Counted from the first letter of the stretch, positions 17,489-25,575 are shown. The stretch: DNA of 64,000 bases from Bacteroidota bacterium (GCA_026391805.1 JAPLDJ010000010.1:62001-126000), one strand, 5' to 3'. Translations and numbers: made by a program. The notes: generated by a model from the letters alone, not told the origin.

Positions 17489-18109
17489 TTAACTACCAAC
17501 CACCACTTTCGCGTACCTGATCACTTTCCCGTTCAGCATATATCCGTTCTGGATCACATCAACCACTTTCCCTTTCTGTTCGGGTTCAGGAGCGGGAATG
17601 TTCGTAAGCGCTTCATGGAAATCGGTATCGAAGGATTCTCCCAGTGCCTTCATCGTTTCGAGCCCCTGCTGGTTTAGTATGCTTTTCAGTTTGTTATAGA
17701 TCAGACCGACGCCGTCGGCCACCGATTTGACATCACCTTCGGGAATCTCCATGGCTTTCAGGGCACGTTCGAAATCATCCAGAACGGGTAAAAGCGTGGA
17801 AATTACATCGGCAGAAGCGGTCTTGTTCAGTTCGATCCGCTCTTTCAGCGATCGTTTGCGGTAATTGTCAAATTCGGAATAGAGCCGGAGAAATTTGTCA
17901 TTTAAACCGGCAACCTCGTTTTCGAGTTCCTCAACCTTATCTTCTTTCCGGTGCTTACCCTTATGGCTCTTTTCCTTTTTTCCTTCAGGTTCTTCTGCGG
18001 ATGCTTCGCTGTGCTGCTCTGTCGTTGAGCTGACTTCCTTTTCCGGGTTGTTCTTTGCTTCTTCTTTCTTCAGAATTTCTTCTTCCTGCGGATTATTCTT
18101 TTCTTCCAT
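17489..18109 (-). CDS. grpE: Nucleotide exchange factor GrpE
   Basis: 206 residues. A disordered acidic/Lys-rich tail (1-60) precedes the long dimerisation helix (LRLYSEFDNYRKRSLKERIE) and the compact beta domain ending in LNGKVIRYAKVVVG, which contacts DnaK. It releases ADP from DnaK in the DnaK-DnaJ cycle. The upstream murA gene ends at a probable terminator, so grpE probably has its own start of transcription, but no TAnnTTTG box is evident in the 91-bp gap. Confidence 0.95.
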   Translation of the reverse strand: MEEKNNPQEEEILKKEEAKNNPEKEVSSTTEQHSEASAEEPEGKKEKSHKGKHRKEDKVEELENEVAGLNDKFLRLYSEFDNYRKRSLKERIELNKTASADVISTLLPVLDDFERALKAMEIPEGDVKSVADGVGLIYNKLKSILNQQGLETMKALGESFDTDFHEALTNIPAPEPEQKGKVVDVIQNGYMLNGKVIRYAKVVVGS

Positions 18110-18133
18110 CGTATCAGTTGTCTTCTTCTAATC

Positions 18134-18176
18134 AAAAAAAATGGGTGGTAAATCCTTATCAAAAAACCTGCCACCC
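18134..18176 (-). terminator. Probable intrinsic terminator after murA
   Basis: On the minus strand GGGTGG pairs with CCACCC across a 22-base loop and is followed by A then eight T. The long loop makes it moderate rather than certain. Confidence 0.5.
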
Positions 18177-18200
18177 GGTATTCAGGACAAATTGTCAGGA

Positions 18201-19505
18201 TCAGATGCGACGGATGTCGGCGCCAAGTTTCCTCAGGCGGAGATCAATCTCCTGGTATCCACGGTCAATTTGTTCAATGTTGTCGATGATGCTTTTGCCT
18301 TCGGCGGAAAGGGCAGCGATAAGAAGTGCAACGCCGGCGCGGATATCGGGCGACGACATGCGGATGCCCCTCAGGGGATGCTGACGGTCGAGGCCGATCA
18401 CGGTGGCCCGGTGGGGATCGCAAAGAATGATCTTGGCTCCCATGTCGATCAGCTTGTCGACGAAAAAGAGGCGGCTTTCAAACATTTTCTGGTGGATCAG
18501 GATGCTGCCTGCTGCCTGGGTTGCAACAACGAGCACGATGCTGATCAGGTCGGGCGTAAAGCCCGGCCAGGGTGCATCGGCAATGGTCATGATCGATCCG
18601 TCCATGAAGCTTTCCACCTCGTAATGATCGTGCTGCGGAATGAAAATATCATCACCCTGCCGTAGAACTTCAATACCCAGCCTGCGGAACACATCCGGGA
18701 TCAGTCCAAGCTGCTGGTAATTCACGTTCCGGATGGTGATGGCGGACCTGGTCATAGCTGCCAGACCGATAAAGCTTCCAACCTCGATCATATCGGACAG
18801 AAGCGTATGATCGCAGCCATGCAGCTCAGTAACTCCCTGAATGGTCAGGAGGTTCGAGCCGATCCCTTCGATCTTTGCGCCCATCCTAATGAGCATGTTG
18901 CAAAGCTGGAAAAGATAGGGCTCACAGGCAGCGTTGAAGATGGTGGTGGTTCCATGGGCAAGAACGGCGGCCATGACGATGTTCGCGGTTCCTGTTACGG
19001 AAGCTTCATCGAGCAGCATATAGCTGCCTTTCAATTCTTTTGTAGTAACGGAGAAGAGCTGGTCTGCCGGATCGTAGGTGAAGACGGCGCCGAGTTTCTG
19101 GAGGCCTGAAAAATGGGTGTCGAGCCTCCGCCGGCCGATCTTATCTCCGCCCGGCGCATAAACGATTCCGCGGCCGAACCGGGCAACCATCGGACCCAGG
19201 ATCATGATGGACCCGCGGAGCGCGCCGACCTTTTCCTTGAACTCCTGCGTATCGAGGTAGTTCAGATCAATTTCATCCGCAATAAAAGAGTATGACGATG
19301 ATCCTTCGGAAGTTACTTTTACACCCAGTGCCTGGAGCAATTCGATCAGCTTGTTTACATCCCGTATTGCGGGAATGTTGTGGATCGTAACTTTTTCGCT
19401 CGTCAGCAAACAGGCACAGATCACCTGCAGGGCCTCATTTTTTGCGCCCTGGGGGATGATCTCTCCCTTCAGTTGCCGGCCACCTGTTATTTCAAAGGAA
19501 CTCAT
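18201..19505 (-). CDS. murA: UDP-GlcNAc 1-carboxyvinyltransferase MurA (Asp type)
   Basis: 434 residues, full-length EPSP-synthase fold. It moves enolpyruvate from PEP to UDP-GlcNAc in the first committed step of peptidoglycan synthesis in the cytoplasm. KNEAL (22-26) holds the conserved Lys-Asn pair. The loop that is PGGCxIG in E. coli reads PGGDKIG here, with Asp121 in place of the fosfomycin-target Cys115, so the enzyme should not be alkylated by fosfomycin. Its start overlaps the DUF4290 stop by one base. Confidence 0.97.
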   Translation of the reverse strand: MSSFEITGGRQLKGEIIPQGAKNEALQVICACLLTSEKVTIHNIPAIRDVNKLIELLQALGVKVTSEGSSSYSFIADEIDLNYLDTQEFKEKVGALRGSIMILGPMVARFGRGIVYAPGGDKIGRRRLDTHFSGLQKLGAVFTYDPADQLFSVTTKELKGSYMLLDEASVTGTANIVMAAVLAHGTTTIFNAACEPYLFQLCNMLIRMGAKIEGIGSNLLTIQGVTELHGCDHTLLSDMIEVGSFIGLAAMTRSAITIRNVNYQQLGLIPDVFRRLGIEVLRQGDDIFIPQHDHYEVESFMDGSIMTIADAPWPGFTPDLISIVLVVATQAAGSILIHQKMFESRLFFVDKLIDMGAKIILCDPHRATVIGLDRQHPLRGIRMSSPDIRAGVALLIAALSAEGKSIIDNIEQIDRGYQEIDLRLRKLGADIRRI

Positions 19506-20140
19506 TATTGTTTTTTTCTTCCCCGCTGTGCGCCGCTACCGGTATTCTTCGGACGGAACGGTTTCCTCGGTTTATTGGTACGGGCAAGCAGGTCGCTGGT
19601 CGAGGTCAGCTTGATCTCTTCATTCAGTTTAAGTTGTCCCTTCGACAAAACCTTCAGGTGTTCTTCGATCAGCTCATCCGAAACCGAATCGCGGTTCCAG
19701 TTCAGGTAGGATTTCTTCAGGTGAATGGCAATGGTCTTTACCAGTGCATCTTTTTCCGGCCCGTCGGGATAGGCGGTTGCCTTTTCGATGATCATGGCAA
19801 TGTTTTTCCCGTAATGCTTGAATTCGATTGCCTTGTCGTGATAAGAGATATGCTCCGGTTTTGTACTGATCAGCAGTGGCGGGGGTGGAGGATAGGGGGA
19901 ATCCACATCGATCTTGAAATCGGAAATGATGTACAGGTGATCCCACAACTTGTGCTTGTAATCCACTGTTTCTTTTGCCTGAGGATGCATCTGCGCCATC
20001 ACGTTGATGATGATCTTGGCTGCTTTCAGACGCTGTTCCCGGTCCTCGATCGTACAGGCGTACTGGATCATCTCCTGGATGTTCCTTCCGTATTCAGGAA
20101 TGATCAAAGCCTTCCGGGTAGTGTTGTATTCCATGTTCAT
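19505..20140 (-). CDS. DUF4290 family protein
   Basis: 211 residues. It matches the Bacteroidota-specific DUF4290 pattern: MEYNTTRKALIIPEYGRNIQ at the N-terminus, MAQMHPQ, KLWDHLYIISDF, and a basic, disordered tail (about residues 170-211). The helical core has no known activity. Coupling to murA by a one-base overlap is common in this phylum and suggests a link with cell-wall growth, but this is inference. A second ATG at 20134 is an alternative start. Confidence 0.88.
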   Translation of the reverse strand: MNMEYNTTRKALIIPEYGRNIQEMIQYACTIEDREQRLKAAKIIINVMAQMHPQAKETVDYKHKLWDHLYIISDFKIDVDSPYPPPPPLLISTKPEHISYHDKAIEFKHYGKNIAMIIEKATAYPDGPEKDALVKTIAIHLKKSYLNWNRDSVSDELIEEHLKVLSKGQLKLNEEIKLTSTSDLLARTNKPRKPFRPKNTGSGAQRGRKKQ

Positions 20141-20156
20141 AAAAGGGAAATTTTTG

Positions 20157-20164
20157 CAAAGATA
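20157..20164 (-). promoter_or_regulatory. -7 box (TATCTTTG) of the DUF4290-murA operon
   Basis: TATCTTTGC on the minus strand, 16 bases before the ATG at 20140. Confidence 0.55.
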
Positions 20165-20171
20165 ATCTAAA

Positions 20172-20360
20172 TAGCGAAATAGCGAAAAGCGAAATGGCGA
20201 AATGATCTGTGTAATCTGTGAAATCTGTGGTAAAAAATTACTACACGAAGATCCACGAAGAAGACACGAAAGACACGAAAAACTATTGTGAACTATTGTG
20301 CCTAATGTGGTGAAATTAAAATAGCGAAAAGCGAAATGCTTATGACGTATGACTTATGAC
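20172..20360. repeat. Composite of short-period repeats filling an intergenic gap
   Basis: In order: AGCGAAA-type units of 7-8 bp (20172-20203), ATCTGTG every 9 bp (20205, 20214, 20223), CACGAA at 20244, 20254, 20265 and 20274, ACTATTGTGA twice at 10 bp (20282, 20292), AGCGAAA again (20322-20337), and TTATGAC-type heptads (20340, 20347, 20354) that end on the uvrD stop codon. No gene is present in this gap. Confidence 0.8.
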
Positions 20361-22711
20361 TAAACAATCTTCAGCTTCGCAAAACGCAGCAGTAACTGTT
20401 TCTGCCCGATGCCGGGAAAGAAGACCGTGGCTTTCTTGTTGGGTCCGTTTCCTTCGATGCTGATGACCTTGCCTTTGCCGAAACGTTCATGTTCAACCTC
20501 CATTCCAACCTGGACATCATCATCATTTGATGCCGGAGCTGCCGGTCCCGAAGAAATATTATTCAGCTTCCTGAAATTCTTCAGGTTAACCGGTTGTTCT
20601 TTTTTGACCGGTGTAATGCCCGGAAGTATTGAGGAGAAATTATCATCGGAGGGGAATCCTGCATGCCGGGTCATGGGCCGCTGGGGACGATCGATGTGTT
20701 CTTCCGGGATCTCCTGTACAAAGCGGCTCGGATCATTGGATGTCAGGTTGCCCCACCGGTAGCGGTTTTCGGCGTAGCTGACCGTCAGTTTTTTCTGCGC
20801 CCGGGTGATGGCAACGTAGAAGAGCCGGCGCTCCTCTTCAAGATCGCTCCTGGATGACATCGACTGACTGGAAGGGAAGAGGTTCTCTTCGAGACCTACA
20901 ACATAAACATGAGGAAACTCCAGTCCTTTCGCAGCATGAACGGTCATCAGCATCACCTTGTCATCATCTTCATCATCGCTCGTGTCCTGGTCGGTCAGAA
21001 GGGCAATGTCCTGCATGAACTTGTCGAGGGTTTTGACTGATCCGTCATCCTGTTGCGGTGTATCGGCTTCCCCCTGGATCATGGGATCTGCATAAAACAG
21101 CGGGTCGTTCGTCGGGTTCACTTTTTTTTCGGTGAACTCCTTGATGGCATTCAGCAGCTCTTCGATGTTCTCAAACCGGCTGACACCTTCCGGTGTCTTG
21201 TCTTCGTATAATTCTTTCAGCAAGCCGCTCGAAGTGGCGATCTCCCTTGCCATTTCAAAAGCGGGCTTCGTTTTCAGGTGGACGGCAAAACTCTGGATCA
21301 TCGTGATGAAGGTGGTAAGTTTGCCCCAGGTGCTTTCCGATAACTGGACATGGCAGGAAGCAGGATTCTCCAGGATCTCGAAGATGCTTTTTTTGTATGT
21401 GTCAGATGCGACGACCAGCTTTTCAACCGTTGTTTTTCCAATACCCCGTGCGGGAACATTGATGATTCTGAGAAGTGCATCTTCATCCTTCGGATTCACA
21501 ACAACCCTGAAATAGGCCAGGAGGTCTTTTATTTCTTTCCGCTGGTAGAAGGAGAGACCGCCATAGATCCGGCAGGGTATGTTCATCCGCCTCAGAGCAT
21601 CCTCAAGTGAACGGGACTGGGCATTGGTCCGGTAGAGGATTGCAAAGGCAGCATTCAGGAGCTGCCCGTTCATCTTGTTCTCGAAGATTGACTGAGCTAC
21701 AAGCTGGCTCTCCTCCCCGTCGGTGGATGAACGGATAAGGGTAATCTGCGATCCCTGGTCATTTTCAGTCCAGATTTCCTTGTAGATCTGTTGCTTGTTG
21801 TTGGCGATGATGCTGTTGGCCACTGCCACGATGGTCTTTGTGGAGCGGTAGTTCTGTTCGAGTTTGAAAGTCTTCAGGTCAGGATAATCCTTCTTGAAAT
21901 TGAGGATGTTCTGGATGTTGGCGCCGCGGAAAGCATAGATGCTCTGTGCATCGTCGCCCACCACGCAGATGTTCTCATTATTGGCTGCGAGCGATTTGAC
22001 GATCAGGTACTGGGCGTAATTGGTATCCTGGTACTCATCGACAAGGATGTAATGAAACTTTTTCTGGTACTTGTAAAGCACATCCGGGAAATCGCGCAGC
22101 AGGATGTTCATGTTGTACAGAAGGTCGTCGAAATCCATGGCCGATGCCCTGAAAAGCCGCGCCTGGTATTGTGTATAAAGTTGACCGGTGAAGGGTTTCC
22201 CGGAGCTGGAATCATAATCCCTGAGCTCGGGTGTATCATTGTATTCCTGGGCCGAGATCAGGCTGGTTTTTGCAGCGGAGATGCGGTGAAGGATGTACCC
22301 GGCCGGATAAACCTTCTCGTCAAGGTTGTTGTCCTTCACAAGGTTCCTGATCGTCCGCTTGGAATCTTCGGTGTCGTAGATCGTGAAGTTGGAAGGATAC
22401 CCCAGCTGGTGACCGTCGATCCTCAGAACCCGTGCAAAAATGGAATGGAACGTACCCATCCAGACACTCTGTGCATCTGTGCTGCCGACCAGCTGGAAGA
22501 TCCGGTCCTTCATTTCCCGGGCAGCCTTGTTTGTAAACGTGAGTGCAAGGATGTTGAACGGGTCGACGCCCTTTGTAAGCAGATGCGCCACCCGGTATGT
22601 GAGAACGCGTGTCTTGCCCGAGCCCGCGCCGGCGATCACCATCACCGGCCCTTCAGTGCATTCCACAGCCACGCGCTGTTCCTCGTTTAGATCTTTCAGA
22701 ATATCTGCCAC
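20360..22711 (-). CDS. UvrD/PcrA/Rep-type ATP-dependent DNA helicase
   Basis: 783 residues. All superfamily 1A motifs are present: Q motif LNEEQRVAV (8-16), Walker A GAGSGKT (28-34), LVDEYQDTN, VVGDDAQSIYAFRGA, LEQNYRST, and VMLMTVHAAKGLEF near residue 560. The C-terminus (VGMEVEHERFGKGKVISIEG) is a PcrA/UvrD-type Tudor-like domain that binds RNA polymerase. The enzyme unwinds 3'-5' in repair and replication restart. The start is GTG at 22711 with a -7 box 19 bases upstream. Confidence 0.93.
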   Translation of the reverse strand: MADILKDLNEEQRVAVECTEGPVMVIAGAGSGKTRVLTYRVAHLLTKGVDPFNILALTFTNKAAREMKDRIFQLVGSTDAQSVWMGTFHSIFARVLRIDGHQLGYPSNFTIYDTEDSKRTIRNLVKDNNLDEKVYPAGYILHRISAAKTSLISAQEYNDTPELRDYDSSSGKPFTGQLYTQYQARLFRASAMDFDDLLYNMNILLRDFPDVLYKYQKKFHYILVDEYQDTNYAQYLIVKSLAANNENICVVGDDAQSIYAFRGANIQNILNFKKDYPDLKTFKLEQNYRSTKTIVAVANSIIANNKQQIYKEIWTENDQGSQITLIRSSTDGEESQLVAQSIFENKMNGQLLNAAFAILYRTNAQSRSLEDALRRMNIPCRIYGGLSFYQRKEIKDLLAYFRVVVNPKDEDALLRIINVPARGIGKTTVEKLVVASDTYKKSIFEILENPASCHVQLSESTWGKLTTFITMIQSFAVHLKTKPAFEMAREIATSSGLLKELYEDKTPEGVSRFENIEELLNAIKEFTEKKVNPTNDPLFYADPMIQGEADTPQQDDGSVKTLDKFMQDIALLTDQDTSDDEDDDKVMLMTVHAAKGLEFPHVYVVGLEENLFPSSQSMSSRSDLEEERRLFYVAITRAQKKLTVSYAENRYRWGNLTSNDPSRFVQEIPEEHIDRPQRPMTRHAGFPSDDNFSSILPGITPVKKEQPVNLKNFRKLNNISSGPAAPASNDDDVQVGMEVEHERFGKGKVISIEGNGPNKKATVFFPGIGQKQLLLRFAKLKIV

Positions 22712-22729
22712 AAATCCGGATTAAGGCGG

Positions 22730-22737
22730 CAAAAATA
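22730..22737 (-). promoter_or_regulatory. -7 box (TATTTTTG) of the helicase gene
   Basis: TATTTTTGCCGCC on the minus strand, 18 bases before the GTG start, giving a very short leader. Confidence 0.55.
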
Positions 22738-22797
22738 CGATTTAGCGCAACAGGAAGTTGTGTTGTGGAAAACTAATTGAAGATAAATTTTAAATGG

Positions 22798-23733
22798 TCA
22801 GAAAGTGTATCCTGCGAGCCTTTCTTTCGCCTTTTCATAGCCGAGGTCAATCATATACCGGATATCCGTCGGGGTGAATTTCGTGATATCAACAGTGATC
22901 TCGCAATCAGGCCGGATGACCAGCAGGTTTATCTTCCTTTTGCCGTCATAAGGCCCTCCGGTTGCCCTGCTGCCATCTGCCGGAACAAACTTGTTGATCT
23001 TAAAGGTCAGATCAATATCATTCTGTTCGATCTCATCGATCATCACATCGGTCATCCGCATGAGTAACTGGGTAAAACTGCGGTGGTTGAATGATCCTCC
23101 TGAAAGTTTTTCAGGCTGACAGAGAACACATATAATATTTTGGGCACCGCTCAGGATGGCCTTTTTGAGTGGTGCTACATCCCTCAAGCCCCCGTCGAAA
23201 TAGGGAATATCCTTAATCATCATTGCAGGCATGGCCATAGGGATTGCAGTCGAAGCGATAACATAGTCAAGAAAGTCATCCAAGGATGGATCAGCGTAAA
23301 CGATTTGTCCGTTTACTATATTCGTTGCCCCGACATGCTGCTGAAGCGGGCTTTTTCTCAGGACGTCCAGCTTTATCACCCTGTGAACCATATCCCGAAG
23401 GGGTTGCGTTGTTGTAAGACCATCGAATTTTCCGAAAACGATCTGGAAGAGCAGTTTGATGACGTTGTGCTTTTTCACAAGGGCCCCGGGTTCCCGGATT
23501 TCATTCGTCCAGAATCCCATCAGGTTGTTCTTGATCTTTTCCCAATCCAGCTGAGTGTAATCCACATTCTGCAATCCTGCCTGATGGTTGATGAAGGTGG
23601 TGTTCAGGCTTCCCACGGAAATACCAAAAAGGTAATGAGGATGGAAGCCTTTTTCGATGATGGCTTGTACAGCCCCTGCTTCGAATGCTCCCTTGATGGA
23701 GCCTCCGCTCAGGACTAATGCATTTTTCTTCAT
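22798..23733 (-). CDS. Patatin-like phospholipase
   Basis: 311 residues. Oxyanion loop GGSIKG (10-15), nucleophile elbow GISVG with Ser39, and DGG with Asp180 make the Ser-Asp dyad of patatins. The family hydrolyses phospholipid acyl chains. No signal peptide or beta-barrel domain is present, so it is cytoplasmic or membrane-associated rather than an outer-membrane PlpD type. It is a single gene with no operon partner. Confidence 0.9.
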   Translation of the reverse strand: MKKNALVLSGGSIKGAFEAGAVQAIIEKGFHPHYLFGISVGSLNTTFINHQAGLQNVDYTQLDWEKIKNNLMGFWTNEIREPGALVKKHNVIKLLFQIVFGKFDGLTTTQPLRDMVHRVIKLDVLRKSPLQQHVGATNIVNGQIVYADPSLDDFLDYVIASTAIPMAMPAMMIKDIPYFDGGLRDVAPLKKAILSGAQNIICVLCQPEKLSGGSFNHRSFTQLLMRMTDVMIDEIEQNDIDLTFKINKFVPADGSRATGGPYDGKRKINLLVIRPDCEITVDITKFTPTDIRYMIDLGYEKAKERLAGYTF

Positions 23734-23818
23734 GGTTTATATGTTTTTACGGCGATATAAATATAGGGATAAAAGTGGGAAAGGTCAAGAGAGAATCTCC
23801 AGTTTCCGGGAATCCTGC

Positions 23819-23910
23819 CTCTGTGAACCTCTGTGTCTTCTCCGTGAACCTCTGTGAAATAAAAAATTCTAACACGGAGTTACACAGAGAAGACACAGAG
23901 GCTCACAGAG
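23819..23910. repeat. Symmetric inverted element of helically phased CTGTG/CACAG boxes
   Basis: Left arm boxes start at 23821, 23831, 23842 and 23852 (CTGTG, one CCGTG); right arm boxes start at 23873, 23883, 23894 and 23904 (CACAG, one CACGG). Spacing is 10-11-10 on each side and every box pair is centred on 23864.5. Arms are about 39 bp and mostly complementary, around an AT-rich 14-base centre. It lies between divergent genes. Confidence 0.95.
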
Positions 23911-23941
23911 AACATTTTCTGGTCCATTGAAACCGATTCAC

Positions 23942-23949
23942 TACTTTTG
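23942..23949 (+). promoter_or_regulatory. -7 box (TACTTTTG) of the methyltransferase gene
   Basis: TACTTTTG 18 bases before ATG 23968. It overlaps an in-frame TTG at 23947, which rules that codon out as the start. Confidence 0.65.
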
Positions 23950-23967
23950 AAATCAAATTTCCTCAAG

Positions 23968-24711
23968 ATGAAACTACCGGTATTTCAAATGATCAACCTT
24001 GGGATCATTTTGATCGTCATGATTTTTCTTATTAAGTATGTGTGGGATCTTTTTTTCGGGAAAGGATATGCGCCTGTGGAATGGGAACATCAGAGAAAGG
24101 AAGGAAAGATCAGCCCGAAGCTGCTGAAGCTTCAGAAAAATTATCCCGACAAGATCAGGTTCTTCAACTGGTGGTTCCAGGTTGAACGGATCAAAAGGGG
24201 AAATGTCCCTGGAGCATTTGCAGAGCTGGGTGTATATAAAGGTGAAAGCGCTGCGGTATTGCATCACATGGATCCCGGAAGGAAATTTCACCTCTTTGAT
24301 ACCTTTAAAGGGCTTCCGGCTGTTGACCTGGCGAACGAAACCGGCGAAGCGGCCACATACACCCCTGACCGGTTTGCAGATACCCAGATCGCATTTGTAC
24401 TGGAGAAAATTTCCGGAAACGAAAACATCCTCATTCATCCCGGTTATTTTCCGGATACGGCTGATCCGGTAAAAGAAGAACGCTTCGCACTGGTCAACCT
24501 GGATGCTGATCTATACAAACCAACCCGCGCAGCTTTGGAATTCTTTTACCCAAGGCTATCTCCCGGAGGGGTGATCTTCATTCATGATTATAATCATAAA
24601 TGGGAGGGGATAAGGAAAGCGATTGCCGAATTTACGGCAACAATTCCCGAAACTATGGTGCTGATGCCGGACATTGACGGCACGGTGATGATAGTGAAGA
24701 GTGGCGGGTGA
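23968..24711 (+). CDS. TylF/MycF-like SAM-dependent O-methyltransferase, membrane-anchored
   Basis: 247 residues from ATG 23968. The in-frame TTG at 23947 lies within the promoter. An N-terminal hydrophobic helix (about 8-28) is followed by a class I methyltransferase domain of the macrocin O-methyltransferase (TylF) family: AELGVYKGESA (85-95) binds SAM, FHLFDTFKGLP (107-117) follows, and NLDADLYKPT plus FIHDYNH carry the metal-binding acids. These enzymes methylate sugar hydroxyls. In Bacteroidota they often modify surface glycans, which would fit the membrane anchor. The acceptor is unknown. Confidence 0.85.
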   Translation: MKLPVFQMINLGIILIVMIFLIKYVWDLFFGKGYAPVEWEHQRKEGKISPKLLKLQKNYPDKIRFFNWWFQVERIKRGNVPGAFAELGVYKGESAAVLHHMDPGRKFHLFDTFKGLPAVDLANETGEAATYTPDRFADTQIAFVLEKISGNENILIHPGYFPDTADPVKEERFALVNLDADLYKPTRAALEFFYPRLSPGGVIFIHDYNHKWEGIRKAIAEFTATIPETMVLMPDIDGTVMIVKSGG

Positions 24712-24866
24712 GACCTCAGACTTTTACCGTCTGTTTACCGGGTAACCGTGGATTTCATCCACAGTAATTGAGATGATGCTGCTTCGAGGCATTTTTGTTT
24801 TAGGCGGAGGGAAAATAGAATCAGTAAAAATTATTGACATTTTCTGCAAAAATATTTGCAAAAAGC
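24712..24866. other. Intergenic: three small hairpins after the methyltransferase gene
   Basis: CAGAC/GTCTG (24717-24733), TTACC/GGTAA just after it, and GTGGAT-TTC-ATCCAC (24748-24762). No T-run follows, so they are not convincing terminators. The rest of the stretch up to the promoter at 24867 shows no gene. Confidence 0.5.
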
Positions 24867-24896
24867 TTTGGAATATTAAAAAGATTTGTACTTTTG
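24867..24896 (+). promoter_or_regulatory. Strong promoter P1 upstream of the str operon
   Basis: TTTG at 24867-24870 and TACTTTTG at 24889-24896 with an 18-base spacer, followed by CACCCTCAAAA. The 19 bases from the -7 box onward are identical to those upstream of the tRNA near 60743. Confidence 0.85.
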
Positions 24897-24901
24897 CACC
24901 C

Positions 24902-25060
24902 TCAAAAAAGCGAAAGCGCTCTTTTGACAGGGATAATAAAGGAAATAAGAGGAAACCTGATAAGTTAAGACAGATATAGGTTTCGACCGGACAGCGCCTC
25001 ACGTGTCCGGATACCCATTCAGGCGGTTTGTCTAAGGATCATTGATCCTTCCTTGCATTT
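24902..25060 (+). ncRNA. Candidate structured leader or small RNA upstream of rpsL
   Basis: Starting at promoter P1 the region holds a series of perfect hairpins: AGCG/CGCT (24909-24920), GAAACCT/AGGTTTC (24952-24984), CCGGACA/TGTCCGG (24987-25010) and AAGGATC/GATCCTT (25034-25050). No start codon with a credible ORF occurs here. It could be a free small RNA or a ribosomal-protein leader read through into rpsL. The 3' end is not defined; the pyrimidine-rich stretch after the last hairpin is only a weak terminator. Confidence 0.5.
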
Positions 25061-25095
25061 CTTTGCACTATTCCCCCGAAAAATTAAATATGAAC

Positions 25096-25125
25096 ACGAA
25101 AAATGTTTTAACGAATGTTTTTCGT
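25096..25125. promoter_or_regulatory. Inverted repeat over the -33 region of the rpsL promoter
   Basis: ACGAAAAA at 25096-25103 and TTTTTCGT at 25118-25125, 8-bp arms. The right arm coincides with the expected -33 element of promoter P2, so a bound factor could block it. Confidence 0.45.
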
Positions 25126-25139
25126 AATCAATAAATTAA

Positions 25140-25147
25140 TACTTTTG
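25140..25147 (+). promoter_or_regulatory. Promoter P2 of rpsL (TACTTTTG, extended GCAC)
   Basis: TACTTTTGCAC 52 bases upstream of the rpsL ATG. A T-rich TTTTTCG about 16 bases upstream may serve as -33. Confidence 0.75.
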
Positions 25148-25151
25148 CACT

Positions 25152-25170
25152 CCCCAAAAAGTGGGGTTTT
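25152..25170 (+). promoter_or_regulatory. 5' stem-loop of the rpsL transcript
   Basis: CCCCA-AAAAG-TGGGG followed by TTTT, right at the predicted transcription start of P2. For transcripts from P2 it is too close to the 5' end to be a normal terminator and is more likely a 5' stabilising hairpin. For transcripts from P1 it could act as a weak terminator. Confidence 0.5.
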
Positions 25171-25191
25171 GTCAATCTTAATTGAATAAAT

Positions 25192-25575
25192 ATGCCAACA
25201 ATTCAACAACTGGTACGTAAAGGAAGAAAAAAGCTGACCGATAAAAGTAAGTCACCTGCTTTGGATTCCTGTCCGCAGCGCAGGGGCGTTTGCGTAAGGG
25301 TTTACACCACTACGCCGAAGAAACCGAATTCTGCCATGCGGAAAGTTGCCAGGGTGCGTCTCACCAACGGAAAAGAAGTGAACGCTTACATTCCGGGCGA
25401 AGGCCACAACCTGCAGGAACACTCGATCGTAATGATCCGTGGAGGCAGGGTGAAGGACCTTCCGGGTGTCAGGTACCACATCATCCGCGGTGCACTCGAT
25501 ACCTCCGGTGTGGAAGGAAGAAAGCAGCGGAGATCTAAATATGGTGCCAAACGGCCAAAAGAAAAGAAAGCATAA
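25192..25575 (+). CDS. rpsL: 30S ribosomal protein S12
   Basis: 127 residues, standard length. [11 protein letters not shown] and [13 protein letters not shown] carry Lys43 and Lys88, the residues whose mutation gives streptomycin resistance; both are wild type. S12 sits at the decoding centre and controls tRNA selection. First gene of the ribosomal supercluster, served by P1 and P2. Upstream of the ATG is AT-rich with no Shine-Dalgarno site, as usual in Bacteroidota. Confidence 0.99.
   Translation: MPTIQQLVRKGRKKLTDKSKSPALDSCPQRRGVCVRVYTTTPKKPNSAMRKVARVRLTNGKEVNAYIPGEGHNLQEHSIVMIRGGRVKDLPGVRYHIIRGALDTSGVEGRKQRRSKYGAKRPKEKKA

Noticed and set aside
21791-22690. 299-residue plus-strand open frame opposite the helicase gene
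   Set aside because: Antisense shadow of the conserved helicase motifs; its translation resembles no protein.
23947-23967. TTG start of the TylF-like gene
   Set aside because: The TTG is part of the TACTTTTG promoter box; ATG 23968 follows at a suitable distance.
24724-25002. 92-residue minus-strand open frame before the str operon
   Set aside because: It crosses promoter P1 and the hairpin region, has no family resemblance and no promoter or conserved motif of its own.
25090-25134. 14-residue possible leader peptide before rpsL
   Set aside because: It overlaps the inverted repeat and the -33 region of promoter P2, has no regulatory codon run and is probably chance.
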